Shown here: positions 1-8,939 of the stretch, piece by piece
Layout: the number at the start of each line of letters is the position of its first letter
Position numbering within the stretch: the first letter of the stretch is position 1
From: an uncultured Saprospiraceae bacterium
GTDB taxonomy: Bacteria; Bacteroidota; Bacteroidia; Chitinophagales; Saprospiraceae
Reading direction: 5' to 3'
NCBI GenBank assembly: GCA_937959375.1
Contig: CALGLS010000476.1
Location: 1 to 20,620, forward strand
Length of the DNA: 20,620 nt
The notes under the pieces: generated by a model
Database searches by the model: none
What the model was told of the DNA's origin: nothing
The model's input: the letters and a program-made list of their open reading frames with translations, nothing else
Program-made: the position numbers and the translations under genes

Positions 1-132
1 CTCTTCTTTCGTTTTTTTTTAAACACTTAGGACACTCAGGTCACTTAGCCCGTTAACACGTCGAACCAACTAACATAGAAGGCTTATAATCGCGGGCCTT
101 AGTGCTCTTTGTGCTCTTAGTGTTTAAACCTG
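1..132. repeat. Intergenic hairpin-prone repeat, copy 1
   Basis: This is the longer copy of a duplicated non-coding element; it starts at the window edge, so its left limit is unknown. Near-matching inverted ends lie at 18-30 (TTTAAACACTTAG) and 116-128 (CTTAGTGTTTAAA), 12 of 13 positions complementary. Inside each arm are short units of about 9 bases: acacttagg, acactcagg and tcacttag on the left; cttagtgct, ctttgtgct and cttagtgtt on the right. The centre (59-104) is identical over 46 bases to copy 2. There is no open reading frame. It resembles the abundant CTTAGTG/CTTTGTG-type intergenic repeats I associate with Bacteroidota genomes, but I cannot name a family. Confidence 0.75.
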
Positions 133-155
133 CGATCGTGCGAAATAGCGACCAC

Positions 156-257
156 CTCTTCTTTCGTTTTTTTTAAACACTCAGATCACTTAGACCGTTA
201 ACGTCGAACCAACTAACATAGAAGGCTTATAATCGCGGGCCTTAGTGTTTAAATCTG
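156..257. repeat. Intergenic hairpin-prone repeat, copy 2 (shortened)
   Basis: This is a second, shorter copy in the same orientation as the element at 1-132. Both copies begin with CTCTTCTTTCG followed by a T run. The central block 202-247 is identical to 59-104. The inverted ends are at 172-184 and 241-253. Compared with copy 1, the left arm has one 9-base unit fewer and the right arm lacks about 18 bases (two units), so the variation is confined to the stem-forming arms while the centre is unchanged. Between the copies, 133-155 is unique sequence. Confidence 0.75.
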
Positions 258-268
258 TGGACGTGTAA

Positions 269-398
269 AATAAATTTATTCCCATCAAAAAACAAAATAT
301 ACCATTCCAATACGCTAAAGTGAAAAGAGATGAGCAGAAAAGTAATGTCTTTTCAGATTTAGCTTACATAAAAAACAAAGTGGGAATCAAAATTTATT
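269..398. repeat. Imperfect 130-base palindrome, MITE-like or hairpin element
   Basis: The outer arms AATAAATTTATTCCCA (269-284) and TGGGAAT-ca-AAATTTATT (381-398) are complementary apart from a two-base insertion. Inner arms around 315-328 (GCTAAA-g-TGAAAAGA) and 348-363 (TCTTTTCA-ga-TTTAGC) are also complementary, leaving a 19-base loop. Unpaired A-rich stretches lie between the two stem blocks. On the minus strand the structure lies 88 bases or more past the stop of the kinase gene and is followed by TTTTAC, so it could aid transcript ending. A small non-autonomous mobile element is equally possible. The rest of 258-485 is AT-rich with no gene seen. Confidence 0.5.
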
Positions 399-485
399 GA
401 AGGCAGGAAATTGCCGGTGGGTCGAACTTACATAAAACAGTTGCAGGAAAGATTGGGATAAAACAATTCAATACTTAACTTTAAA

Positions 486-2408
486 TTAGACATCTTCTTT
501 TTGAGTAAGCTCTTCTTTGATTGTAAATTTAAAGGTTGTTCCTTCTCCCAATTCAGATTCAACCCAAATATTTCCTTCGTGTTGCTCCACTATTTTTTTA
601 ACCATAGCAAGGCCAATTCCAGTTCCTTCATACACCTCTTTGGAGTTGAGGCGTTTGAAAATCATAAATATTTTATCAAAATATTCGGGGTCAATTCCAA
701 TCCCATTATCTTGAACCGTAAACAACCAGTGATCTTCTCTTTTTTCGCAGTTGATATCAACTTCAGGTCGTTGTCCTTCAACAGAGAATTTAATTGCATT
801 GGAGATCAAGTTTTGAAACAGTTGTTTTAATTTAATACCATCAGCTTTAATAGCAGTTGGGATATCATTTAAACTAACAATAGCATTCTTATCTTTTATA
901 TCCTCTCCCATTTCACGACACAAGTTTGTCATAAGTACATTCAGGTCTACCTCTTCAACATTGATGGCTTCGGTATTAATTTTTGAATACGATAAAATAT
1001 CCATTACCAAACTACGCATGCTTTTACTAGAACTTATGATAAAGTCCATGTATTCTTCCTCTTTATCAGAAAGTCTACCTGTTAAGCTTCGTTTGAGCAA
1101 TTGTGTAAAACTTGTGATTCCTCTTAAAGGTGTTTGCAAATCGTGAGATGCAAAATAAGCGAAATTTTCAAGTTGTAAGTTTGCGGTAATATAAGCCTGC
1201 AACTCTTCGTTTTTTTCATTTAACTTCATTTCACTATTATAAAGATCTGTGATATCTCTCATAAAAGAAATAACCTTCGGATTATTAGGATCACTATTAT
1301 CTAGTCGTAACTCAACCACCACTCTAATAACCGCACCTGTCTGTTTTTTCAACCAAAATGAGACTTTGGTCTTTCCCTTTTCTAGCGTCTCCTTTGCTTT
1401 TGATTTAAAATATTCCTCTGATGTTAAACCTCCAATCCGTTCATCTACAAAAAAGTCATTAGGAGTAAGGTCTCTTAATTCTTCGAAAGTATTTACTCCA
1501 AATAATTCCAAAGCTCTACCATTGCACATCTTGCGTTGTCCCGAATTTAAATCTGTATAGATAATTCCTTCATGCGAATTTTCGAAGATATCTTTGTATT
1601 GTTTTTCAACAGATTTTTTGGCTTGCTTTGCTAGAATACGTTTTGTACTATCCTGAAAAATAATAAAAGCCTCTCCATGGTTTCGAAAAGTCGGAACAAC
1701 GTTAGCATGTACAATCATATGCGTTCCATCTTTTTTCAGGAATACACCTGCCGTTTTAAAAGCTTCTCCACTCATAATCCTAAGACCATGATCTTTAGTA
1801 GTTTCATGACAATCGACACCAGGGAAATAATCTGAATATTGAGGAACAAATTGAAATCGATTATAACTAAGTAATTCTTCTGTGCTTTCATATCCGAAGA
1901 TGCGCAATGCAGAGGAATTACAATCGATCATTCGTTCTTTGTTGTAATCATAAATTACAATCCCATCTATAATATTGGTATAAAGTGAGTCAAAGGTAGA
2001 TTTTGCGATAAGCAGTTCTTCCATTTTTTTAACTCTACTCGTAGCGTTTCGTGAGGCACCAATCAGGAATATGCCATCTCCTACTTTAGAATGAATACTT
2101 AAGTGCAAGGAAAAATAAATCTCCTCATTTGATTTCATTTCTAAGTTTTCACTAAAATTGATTGCCTCATTCCTTTTCATGGCAGCAATGCCTTCTTCTA
2201 GTTTTCCTCTACTTATCTCTGAAACAAATTCATATATAGACCTTCCAATCATCTCTTCAGATGATAAGTTAAATAACTTGCAAAAAGATGCATTCACAAA
2301 CGTAATAATATCACATTCCAAATAAACGATGCCGACATAATTGTCCTTGACAATACTTTCATAAGGTATTTTAACATCTTTAGCTGTGTTGTGAACACTG
2401 TTATCCAT
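486..2408 (-). CDS. Soluble PAS-domain sensor histidine kinase
   Basis: This 640-residue sensor kinase should autophosphorylate a histidine and pass the phosphate to a response regulator. Three PAS-like sensor segments are at about residues 12-125, 137-258 and 268-390. A HisKA dimerisation domain follows with the H box SHDLQTPLR, the phospho-acceptor being His422. The ATPase domain has the N box NLISNAIKFS (533-542), the G1 motif DNGIGID (567-573) and the G2 motif GTGIGLAM (595-602), so it looks catalytically complete. There is no signal peptide, transmembrane helix or receiver domain; it should sense something in the cytoplasm. No response regulator lies in the window, so it is an orphan or partners elsewhere. 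The ATG at 2406-2408 has no Shine-Dalgarno sequence, as usual in Bacteroidota. The ligand cannot be inferred. Confidence 0.93.
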   Translation of the reverse strand: MDNSVHNTAKDVKIPYESIVKDNYVGIVYLECDIITFVNASFCKLFNLSSEEMIGRSIYEFVSEISRGKLEEGIAAMKRNEAINFSENLEMKSNEEIYFSLHLSIHSKVGDGIFLIGASRNATSRVKKMEELLIAKSTFDSLYTNIIDGIVIYDYNKERMIDCNSSALRIFGYESTEELLSYNRFQFVPQYSDYFPGVDCHETTKDHGLRIMSGEAFKTAGVFLKKDGTHMIVHANVVPTFRNHGEAFIIFQDSTKRILAKQAKKSVEKQYKDIFENSHEGIIYTDLNSGQRKMCNGRALELFGVNTFEELRDLTPNDFFVDERIGGLTSEEYFKSKAKETLEKGKTKVSFWLKKQTGAVIRVVVELRLDNSDPNNPKVISFMRDITDLYNSEMKLNEKNEELQAYITANLQLENFAYFASHDLQTPLRGITSFTQLLKRSLTGRLSDKEEEYMDFIISSSKSMRSLVMDILSYSKINTEAINVEEVDLNVLMTNLCREMGEDIKDKNAIVSLNDIPTAIKADGIKLKQLFQNLISNAIKFSVEGQRPEVDINCEKREDHWLFTVQDNGIGIDPEYFDKIFMIFKRLNSKEVYEGTGIGLAMVKKIVEQHEGNIWVESELGEGTTFKFTIKEELTQKEDV

Positions 2409-2519
2409 TTAACTTGTAGTTATTATTGTAAAAACACGTAAGAGATTTAAATAAAATCAGGTAGGCAACCTCAATACAGCAAGCACTGAGCCACTTTAGG
2501 CAAAAAAAGGAAATGACGA

Positions 2520-2538
2520 GCTATTTTTAAAAAATAGC
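2520..2538. terminator. AT-rich palindrome between the small membrane gene and the kinase gene
   Basis: GCTATTTTT and AAAAATAGC form a near-perfect 19-base palindrome in the 224-base gap between the stop at 2633 and the kinase start at 2408. It could act as a weak terminator or processing stem in either direction. No separate T tract follows it, so the terminator reading is uncertain. The rest of the gap shows no gene. Confidence 0.35.
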
Positions 2539-2632
2539 CTAATAAGCGGTTCTATCCTGATTATTTCGTTTAATGAGGTACTGTATTTTACAACGGATAT
2601 TCCATTCTTCTGTTACAGAAATAAGGCGTGTT

Positions 2633-2878
2633 TTAGCGATTAGTCAACTCTTCCCGAATCATCTTCAAGTTAGGAAACAAACTAGCCATTCCTCCAAGAG
2701 CACAAATCCAAATAATCAAACCTGTAGTTTCAAATTCACCGCCATCAGTATAGTCTCGGAATACGAAATAGCCCAAACCTAAAATAATCGGCACATATAT
2801 CCCTATTAAAACTTTAGTGTTCTTCTCCTTTTCTTTGAGTTCTTCAATTGTCATTTTTTTTAAATCTTCCTTTTTCAT
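2633..2878 (-). CDS. Small two-helix inner-membrane protein
   Basis: An 81-residue protein with a highly charged N-terminal helix (residues 1-21, rich in Lys and Glu), a hydrophobic segment at about 22-40, a short acidic loop, and a second hydrophobic segment at about 52-68, ending in a charged tail. The layout suggests a small integral inner-membrane protein with both ends on the same side. The pattern GGMASLFPNLK near the C-terminus resembles small Bacteroidota proteins sometimes labelled 'redox-active disulfide protein 2', but only one Cys (Cys59) is present, so that name should not be read as a function. Its start lies 47 bases after the macroglobulin stop on the same strand, suggesting co-transcription. 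Function unknown. Confidence 0.75.
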   Translation of the reverse strand: MKKEDLKKMTIEELKEKEKNTKVLIGIYVPIILGLGYFVFRDYTDGGEFETTGLIIWICALGGMASLFPNLKMIREELTNR

Positions 2879-2925
2879 GGTTTGTTAGTTAAAGAAGTTG
2901 TTTAATTCTATTCTAAAACGGTACA

Positions 2926-5900
2926 CTAGATTCCAGTAGGATCAGGCACAACATCAACCCAACGCCCTGGCTCACGAGCCGAAATGGTATTATCATACAT
3001 CGCTTCACAGCTCACCGTCGGTAAGTAATAACGTCCCAAATAAGAGGCATTCAACTGCACCCGATAGGTCTGATTCGCGCCTTGCTTAATTGCAAAATAA
3101 GTATACACTCGGTCATCACGAACATCTTGATACTGTGGCACAGCAGAGGTACTTCGCCCTTCCAAATTATCCATTCGTGCGTTGTGAATTTCCCATCCAG
3201 CTGGAAACACCTGTGTCAGCGCCATCTCTCGGTAATTAACTTTTTTTGTATTAGGATGCGTAACTGTTACCTCTGCAAAGAAATCAGTTCCCTGTTGTAA
3301 AGTAGACACATCCAAAGGCTGTCCTTTCATGTCTTTATAGGCAATATTCAACTTCAAATTATTGGACGCTGTTGTGTTGTCTCCAACCAATGGTTGACCT
3401 GAACTTACAATACGTGCATAAAGTGTTTTACCACTTTTGTTTTTCAACTCAAATTCACCTTTTTCTGCAGCGACAAATGGTAAATCGATTTGCATAATCG
3501 GTCGACTGCAAGTCACATCTGTCATTTTACTTCCATTAAACTGATAGGCAAACTCGAAAGGTTCACTGGCATCTCCCGTCCCAACATGTTTGGCCACAGC
3601 CATCAAAGAATAAGCAACAGTCTGCGTTCCATGCCAGCGATCATCGCTTAATTGCTCTGCGATTGAACGAGCGACCGCATCTGCTGCTCCATTTTTATTC
3701 AGCGTGCTCAAGGTCTCTAATACCATCGCTTCGTCTCGCAGGCTTGATCCAAATGTACCTGACAATTCTCGATAAGGATTGAACTTACTTTTCAAACCTT
3801 TCACCATGGCATCTGCCACTTCCGTTTTTCCGGCAAGGGCATAAGCTGCTGCTAAACGCCATTTTGCAACGTCCGACAATTTTTTCATCTCACGCATTCT
3901 GTTCATCGCCCCTAGTTCTGGTGCCTGCGCTAAAGCGAGTGTGTACAATCGATAAGCTTGTTCCAATTCACTGTTAGAACCGTAGTAATAACCGCGGTTT
4001 CTATTGAGGTTGGGCGACCATTGTTTGGCATATTTCTTTTGGGCTTTAAGCCAACGATTTTTCATATTTATTGGCAAAACATAGCCTTCCTTTTCGGCTT
4101 CCAAAATAAAATGCCCAGCATAATTAGAACCCCAAGCGGTGTAATAACCACCTGGCCAATAAGTAAATCCACCCTCTGACATTTGAAATGTTTTGAGTCG
4201 TTTGATGGTCGCTTCTATATTGTTCTTGACCATCTTTTTCTGCTTTTCATCCAATTGAATCAAACGTCCAACATACAATTGCGGGAAGCCAGAAGAAGTC
4301 GTCTGCTCAAGACATCCATGTGGGTAACGCAGTAAATATTGCAGGCGCTCACCCATGTTGATTGGTGGAATTTGTGAAACTTCGAGGACAGCTTCATTGG
4401 TACCTGGCATACCTACAGGATCGAATGATTTTGTCCAGTTTTTATTGGCTTCCAATCTTTCATTATACGTGTTGGTGACAAATGGATTTGGATTACGCAC
4501 GTCGAGTTCGATCTCTTGCGTGGCCGTTTCGCCACCTCCAGTTGCTGTTACTAAAAACTTCGCTATCCCTACTCTATCGCCTACCATTGCATTGAAATTA
4601 ATCACCTCATCGCCTGGACTAGAAAACGACAAGGAGCGATCTTTTCCGTTTACAAAGTTGATTAAACCACTGGTTTCTTGAACGGTGATTTTAACATCCT
4701 TCACCTTATCTTCCATCGCAAAAATATTGACCGGTAAATCTAATTTTTCTCCAGGTCCCAAAACGCGTGGTAGCGTAGCTAGCAACATTAGTGGTTTTCG
4801 AACGGGTGTTGTTTTTTCGGCTTTGCCATAAGCACCGTCACCTGAGGCGACCACCATTGTGCGTACAGATCCTACATAATTTGGCATAACCAACTCATGT
4901 TTTTGCTTACTTCCATCTGTATAAAATGGCCCAAGATGCATGACGACTGGCTTAAATCGGTTGGCTTTTTTGGCCCCAGCCGGATCAACCTCTACATCAC
5001 CACCAATACTGAGTATGCGTTCAAGTTCACCACCATAAGCACCAAGTACGTAATCGTAAACATCCCAAGTTTGCACGCCAAGTGCCTCTTTCGCGTAGAA
5101 TGTATTCCAGGGATTAGGTGTTTCAAATCGAGTCAAATCCAATAGACCATCATCCACAACCGCGATAGTATAAGCCATAGGTCGACCATCTTTTTCCTTC
5201 ACTTCAATGGTAAATTTTTCTTTTGGTTTTAGAACATCTGGCATTTTTACAATCGGTTCTAAACGTGTTTTAGCATCTTCCACTTTGATTGGAATGACGC
5301 CGTACATTCTGATGGGCAAATCGTTTTCAACCTGTGCATGTGGTTGAATTAGGGTTACATTTGCATAAACATTAGGAGCCATTTCCGCTGTTGCGTAAAA
5401 CGAAAACTTGTTATCTCCTTTTTTGGTGTCCTTCCAATAGGTTTCCAAAACACGCCCACCCGATTCCACGGACACCAAACAACGTCCCACATCACTTGCC
5501 GGGATCGTCAATTCTATTTTGTCACCAACCTTGTATTGCTCTTTGTTTGATTTGAAAGACAACATGGCAGCAGCATCTCGATTTTGTCCATCCTCATCAC
5601 TCCAAGGATAGCCCGCATAAAAGAAGTCACCAGAACAATGTCCTGATTCAGTATCACAAACACGAACCAAGTAACGTCCCCAATTCTCTATTTCGACATT
5701 CCAACTTGCTTCACCTTTTGAATTGGTTGTTAAAACTGATTTGTCTTCTGCACCGATATGTTGGCTGCTATTAAACTTCGATAAATTTTCGCGACCAGAG
5801 TCCCACCACCAGCGCCAGTTGACGCGATACAATCCAACAGAGACATTTTTATTCTCTATTGCCCTTCCATCTTTGTCTACCAACACAAAATCAACTTTAC

Positions 5901-8511
5901 TCTTTTTCCCAATATCCAAACGCTTTTCATCGTATTTATTTTTTGGAATAAAAACACCAGCGTAGGTTTCGTAGGGATAATATGGAAGATTAAAAACGTC
6001 GGTACTAAAATCGCCACCTTGTTCAAACGCACGAGTTTTAAAATTCGCTTTCAAAACTCCGGGAGCATTGTTAATACTTAAGTCTGCTGCGACATTTGCA
6101 TTACCATCATTATTTAAAACACCATCAAAGATCACTTTAGGCTCGCTGTAAAACGTACGTGACGGATCATCAAAAAGGTATTCGTTGAACTTTTTAAATT
6201 TCGTTTTGGTAGCAACCAAATTAACTTCTGAAATTGCTTTGAGGTTTCTAGCAGGAGCACCGTGCAACCAATTCACCTGTAGGTTTCCATTTATTTTTCC
6301 ACCTTGAGCGAACAACTTTTCTTGTCCAAAATCAAGATTGACTTTCATCCGATTTGGTTTCACCGTTTCTATTTTCAGTGACTTGGTGAATTGTGCGCCA
6401 CCTACTTTTACGATAGCTCGCCAGTTACCTGTTGGGGCAGATTGTTCGGTAGCGATGTGTAACGGATACACTCGATTCACATTTTTAGAAGTCGTTATTT
6501 TTTCTTGTAATTGTCCACGTGGATCGTACAGTTCAAAATTAATGGGATGGTTGTCAGGCAAAAGATTCGTTGCATCTTCCAATACAAAGTTGAGATACAA
6601 AGAATCCCCCGGACGCCAGACCCCTCGTTCACCATATACGTAACCTTTCATCCCTTTTTGGCTCTTAGCCCCACCCGTATCAAAACGAGAAAGTGACAAG
6701 GCATAACCATCGTGCATGCGTAGGTAACCGTTCTCTCCGTTTCTCTTTGCGATTAAAACCCAAGGTTGTTTTTTCATATCTACTTGCACTCTCCCGTCAC
6801 TATCGGTCGTTACTTTGTTCAAAAGTTGTTGATCAAAGCTATACAATTCAATTTCGACATTTGACAAAGGATCTGTGGTACGTAAGTCTGTTGTTGCAAT
6901 AAGCATAGAACCATCATCACCTCGCTTGGCAATGATACCGATATTGGAAGCAATTACGTTTCTACGAACAAAATTATCTGGTGTATAAAAAGCTGGCTTA
7001 CAAGGATTATCACGGTCTTGCCAGCGATACCCCGAGTAATAACTATAGTTGTGTCTCCAGATGGTGATGATTTCCCCATCTTCATCTAAATTGTTTTCTG
7101 CTAAGGTGAGTCCATCCGCATCGTCGTCCTCATCACTTGTGCAATTATAGTTGATGTAAGATTTTTTAAAACCAAGACGAACTTGATAGATGGCGTTAGG
7201 ATCTTTGTTGACCATATCTGCCATGTCAACTGCATAGCGCGTCCATACTTTTGGATTGGGATTAGAAGCAAGGTCTTTAAGTGCCACTCGCTTTTGTAAC
7301 ACCACACTTCCTACTCGCTCTAACTGACCAACTCCATCCAGGTTATTGACTTGTAGATATTGAAGGATGTTATTGTCATGAATTTTAAAAATCTCGATGT
7401 CCACCTCATTTAAGCCTACCGCCTCAAATGGAAAAACCAATCCTTTAGAGGTTGGAATAATAACGCCTTTGCCTGTCAATCGCAATTTGGGTTTTACCGA
7501 TTCAAACGAAATTCTTTCGCTGAATGCCATTTTAAGTTTGCGGTTATTTACATTCTTAATGCCTTTGTTGATGGTTAAGGTCTTTGCTCCTTCTGCCAAT
7601 ACGGTAGGATAGCATCGCACCTTATTTCCGTCAATATCAAAACGCAAATCACCATTGTAATCTGACAGCTGTATCAATCCATTCAATTCCTGACTTTTCA
7701 AAATCGGATCAGAAAAGTGTACTATAAAATATGGTTCATCGTCTTCACTCATTACTTTCACCTGCATCGCCTCAAAGTCTCCAATTGCAGGTACTGCGAT
7801 ATCTTCTTCACCTTTCGTATCAATATTAATTGCCTTGCCATTCCATTTGAATTCTACTAAAGAGGCCTTCTCTCCACGGATCACATTTTCTACATGAAAG
7901 ACATGATGATTCCCATTATGCTGCCAACGAATGTTTAACGCCTTACCATTTTGTCTGGCCGTCAATACCTTCTCAACCTTAGCAGGATCTACCTCATCCG
8001 AAACAAACACTTTTCCGGCAATCAATTGATTGGATAAATCACTTTGATTTTCTGCGACAATACCATCTATATTAACTTCAAAGAAAATGTCTTTGATTTT
8101 AAAATCAAATTCGAATGCTCGAACGGAAGCAGGAACATCATCAAACAACTCATCCAAGGCAACAGTGGCTATGTAATTTTCACCTGATACAAAATTTTCA
8201 TCTGCATTGTAGACAAGGGTGTAGTCATTTTCCCAAACTGCAGTACCAGCCGTTTTTGGAGAGACACTAAACAGGCCTTTTTCTACTTCCTTCCCTACTT
8301 GATCTGCATCCACCACTGGCTTGGTAAAACGAACTTTTATCGTTCCAGTTTTAGAGATGGTTCCAGAAGTATAAGCATAGACGTAGGAAAACACATCGGA
8401 AGAAATTTTCTTAGCGCGTTTGTTTCCTTTCTTACAAGAGGTGACGAATAGAAGTGCCAACACTAAATAGAAAGGCAATTGGCGTAGGGCAGTTGGGGAT
8501 TGGAGTTTCAT
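2926..8511 (-). CDS. Bacterial alpha-2-macroglobulin lipoprotein (YfhM-like, thioester type)
   Basis: An 1861-residue envelope protein of the alpha-2-macroglobulin family, which traps proteases: cleavage of a bait region exposes a thioester that bonds covalently to the attacker. The N-terminus has a lipoprotein signal with lipobox VTSC and lipidated Cys26. Basic residues follow the Cys, so there is no obvious acidic surface-export signal; it is probably periplasmic, anchored in a membrane. Macroglobulin-type repeats fill the N-terminal half, including GVWRPGD at 630-636. The A2M domain signature MPNYVGSVR is at 1209-1217. The thioester motif GCLEQ is intact at 1399-1403, followed by the helical thioester domain and a C-terminal beta domain. 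It is longer than E. coli YfhM, which has about 1650 residues. The usual partner gene for penicillin-binding protein 1C is not adjacent; a small membrane protein gene follows instead. Confidence 0.95.
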   Translation of the reverse strand: MKLQSPTALRQLPFYLVLALLFVTSCKKGNKRAKKISSDVFSYVYAYTSGTISKTGTIKVRFTKPVVDADQVGKEVEKGLFSVSPKTAGTAVWENDYTLVYNADENFVSGENYIATVALDELFDDVPASVRAFEFDFKIKDIFFEVNIDGIVAENQSDLSNQLIAGKVFVSDEVDPAKVEKVLTARQNGKALNIRWQHNGNHHVFHVENVIRGEKASLVEFKWNGKAINIDTKGEEDIAVPAIGDFEAMQVKVMSEDDEPYFIVHFSDPILKSQELNGLIQLSDYNGDLRFDIDGNKVRCYPTVLAEGAKTLTINKGIKNVNNRKLKMAFSERISFESVKPKLRLTGKGVIIPTSKGLVFPFEAVGLNEVDIEIFKIHDNNILQYLQVNNLDGVGQLERVGSVVLQKRVALKDLASNPNPKVWTRYAVDMADMVNKDPNAIYQVRLGFKKSYINYNCTSDEDDDADGLTLAENNLDEDGEIITIWRHNYSYYSGYRWQDRDNPCKPAFYTPDNFVRRNVIASNIGIIAKRGDDGSMLIATTDLRTTDPLSNVEIELYSFDQQLLNKVTTDSDGRVQVDMKKQPWVLIAKRNGENGYLRMHDGYALSLSRFDTGGAKSQKGMKGYVYGERGVWRPGDSLYLNFVLEDATNLLPDNHPINFELYDPRGQLQEKITTSKNVNRVYPLHIATEQSAPTGNWRAIVKVGGAQFTKSLKIETVKPNRMKVNLDFGQEKLFAQGGKINGNLQVNWLHGAPARNLKAISEVNLVATKTKFKKFNEYLFDDPSRTFYSEPKVIFDGVLNNDGNANVAADLSINNAPGVLKANFKTRAFEQGGDFSTDVFNLPYYPYETYAGVFIPKNKYDEKRLDIGKKSKVDFVLVDKDGRAIENKNVSVGLYRVNWRWWWDSGRENLSKFNSSQHIGAEDKSVLTTNSKGEASWNVEIENWGRYLVRVCDTESGHCSGDFFYAGYPWSDEDGQNRDAAAMLSFKSNKEQYKVGDKIELTIPASDVGRCLVSVESGGRVLETYWKDTKKGDNKFSFYATAEMAPNVYANVTLIQPHAQVENDLPIRMYGVIPIKVEDAKTRLEPIVKMPDVLKPKEKFTIEVKEKDGRPMAYTIAVVDDGLLDLTRFETPNPWNTFYAKEALGVQTWDVYDYVLGAYGGELERILSIGGDVEVDPAGAKKANRFKPVVMHLGPFYTDGSKQKHELVMPNYVGSVRTMVVASGDGAYGKAEKTTPVRKPLMLLATLPRVLGPGEKLDLPVNIFAMEDKVKDVKITVQETSGLINFVNGKDRSLSFSSPGDEVINFNAMVGDRVGIAKFLVTATGGGETATQEIELDVRNPNPFVTNTYNERLEANKNWTKSFDPVGMPGTNEAVLEVSQIPPINMGERLQYLLRYPHGCLEQTTSSGFPQLYVGRLIQLDEKQKKMVKNNIEATIKRLKTFQMSEGGFTYWPGGYYTAWGSNYAGHFILEAEKEGYVLPINMKNRWLKAQKKYAKQWSPNLNRNRGYYYGSNSELEQAYRLYTLALAQAPELGAMNRMREMKKLSDVAKWRLAAAYALAGKTEVADAMVKGLKSKFNPYRELSGTFGSSLRDEAMVLETLSTLNKNGAADAVARSIAEQLSDDRWHGTQTVAYSLMAVAKHVGTGDASEPFEFAYQFNGSKMTDVTCSRPIMQIDLPFVAAEKGEFELKNKSGKTLYARIVSSGQPLVGDNTTASNNLKLNIAYKDMKGQPLDVSTLQQGTDFFAEVTVTHPNTKKVNYREMALTQVFPAGWEIHNARMDNLEGRSTSAVPQYQDVRDDRVYTYFAIKQGANQTYRVQLNASYLGRYYLPTVSCEAMYDNTISAREPGRWVDVVPDPTGI

Positions 8512-8565
8512 GATTTCAATTTAAGGTTTTCCAAATCAGGACGAACCGGTTTTCAAAAGGTTATA

Positions 8566-8595
8566 CAAATTTAATCTTTCTTGTGGCAAATGCAA
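8566..8595 (-). promoter_or_regulatory. Putative Bacteroidota-type promoter of the macroglobulin gene
   Basis: On the minus strand TAAATTTG (8573-8566) fits the Bacteroidota -7 box TAnnTTTG exactly. TTGC at 8595-8592, 18 bases upstream, is a partial -33 box. The start site would lie near 8560, giving a leader of about 50 bases before the ATG at 8511. The same octamer precedes the gene at 13628. No experimental support. Confidence 0.45.
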
Positions 8596-8599
8596 GGGT

Positions 8600-8846
8600 G
8601 AGACCGCTTCGCTGTGAGATCGCTGTGTCTGCCTATGGCAGACTTGCTGTGGGATCGTGGCGGTTTCGCCGCCACTGAGGGATCGCTTCGCTGAGGGACT
8701 TCCCTTTATCGCGGGCCTACGGTAGAGTGAAGTCCCTCAGCGCAGCGATCGCTCAAGGAGGCCAGCGGCCGACTGATCTCTCAGCTTGCCGACAGGCAGA
8801 GCGTTCTCTCAACGTAGCGGTCTCAACAACTTTCCCTCGAAAGTTG
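8600..8846. repeat. GC-rich compound palindrome array
   Basis: A dense set of inverted repeats fills most of the 428-base gap between divergent genes. The outer ends at 8600-8619 and 8807-8824 are partly complementary (both hold AGCGGTCTC or its inverse). A strong inner pair, 8677-8701 with 8730-8754, is complementary at about 23 of 25 positions. Self-contained hairpins are GTCTGCC-tat-GGCAGAC (8627-8643), GTGGCGG-tttcg-CCGCCAC (8657-8675) and CAACTTTC-cctc-GAAAGTTG (8827-8846). A short word like TGAGGGATCGC recurs between hairpins. GC content is clearly above that of the neighbours. There is no open reading frame. It behaves like a REP/MITE-type element that grew by adding palindromic modules. 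Confidence 0.8.
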
Positions 8847-8939
8847 CTACAATGAATTATATTTTTTTGTAATATCGCAAGTGCAAATAAGCATTGATTA
8901 GATACTAGAACGCTTTTTTAATTTAGATCCGATATTCAC

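Noticed and set aside
2573..2782. Plus-strand frame of 69 codons overlapping the small membrane gene
   Set aside because: It lies antisense to a frame with a clear charged-helix/two-helix design and shows no domain-like pattern of its own.
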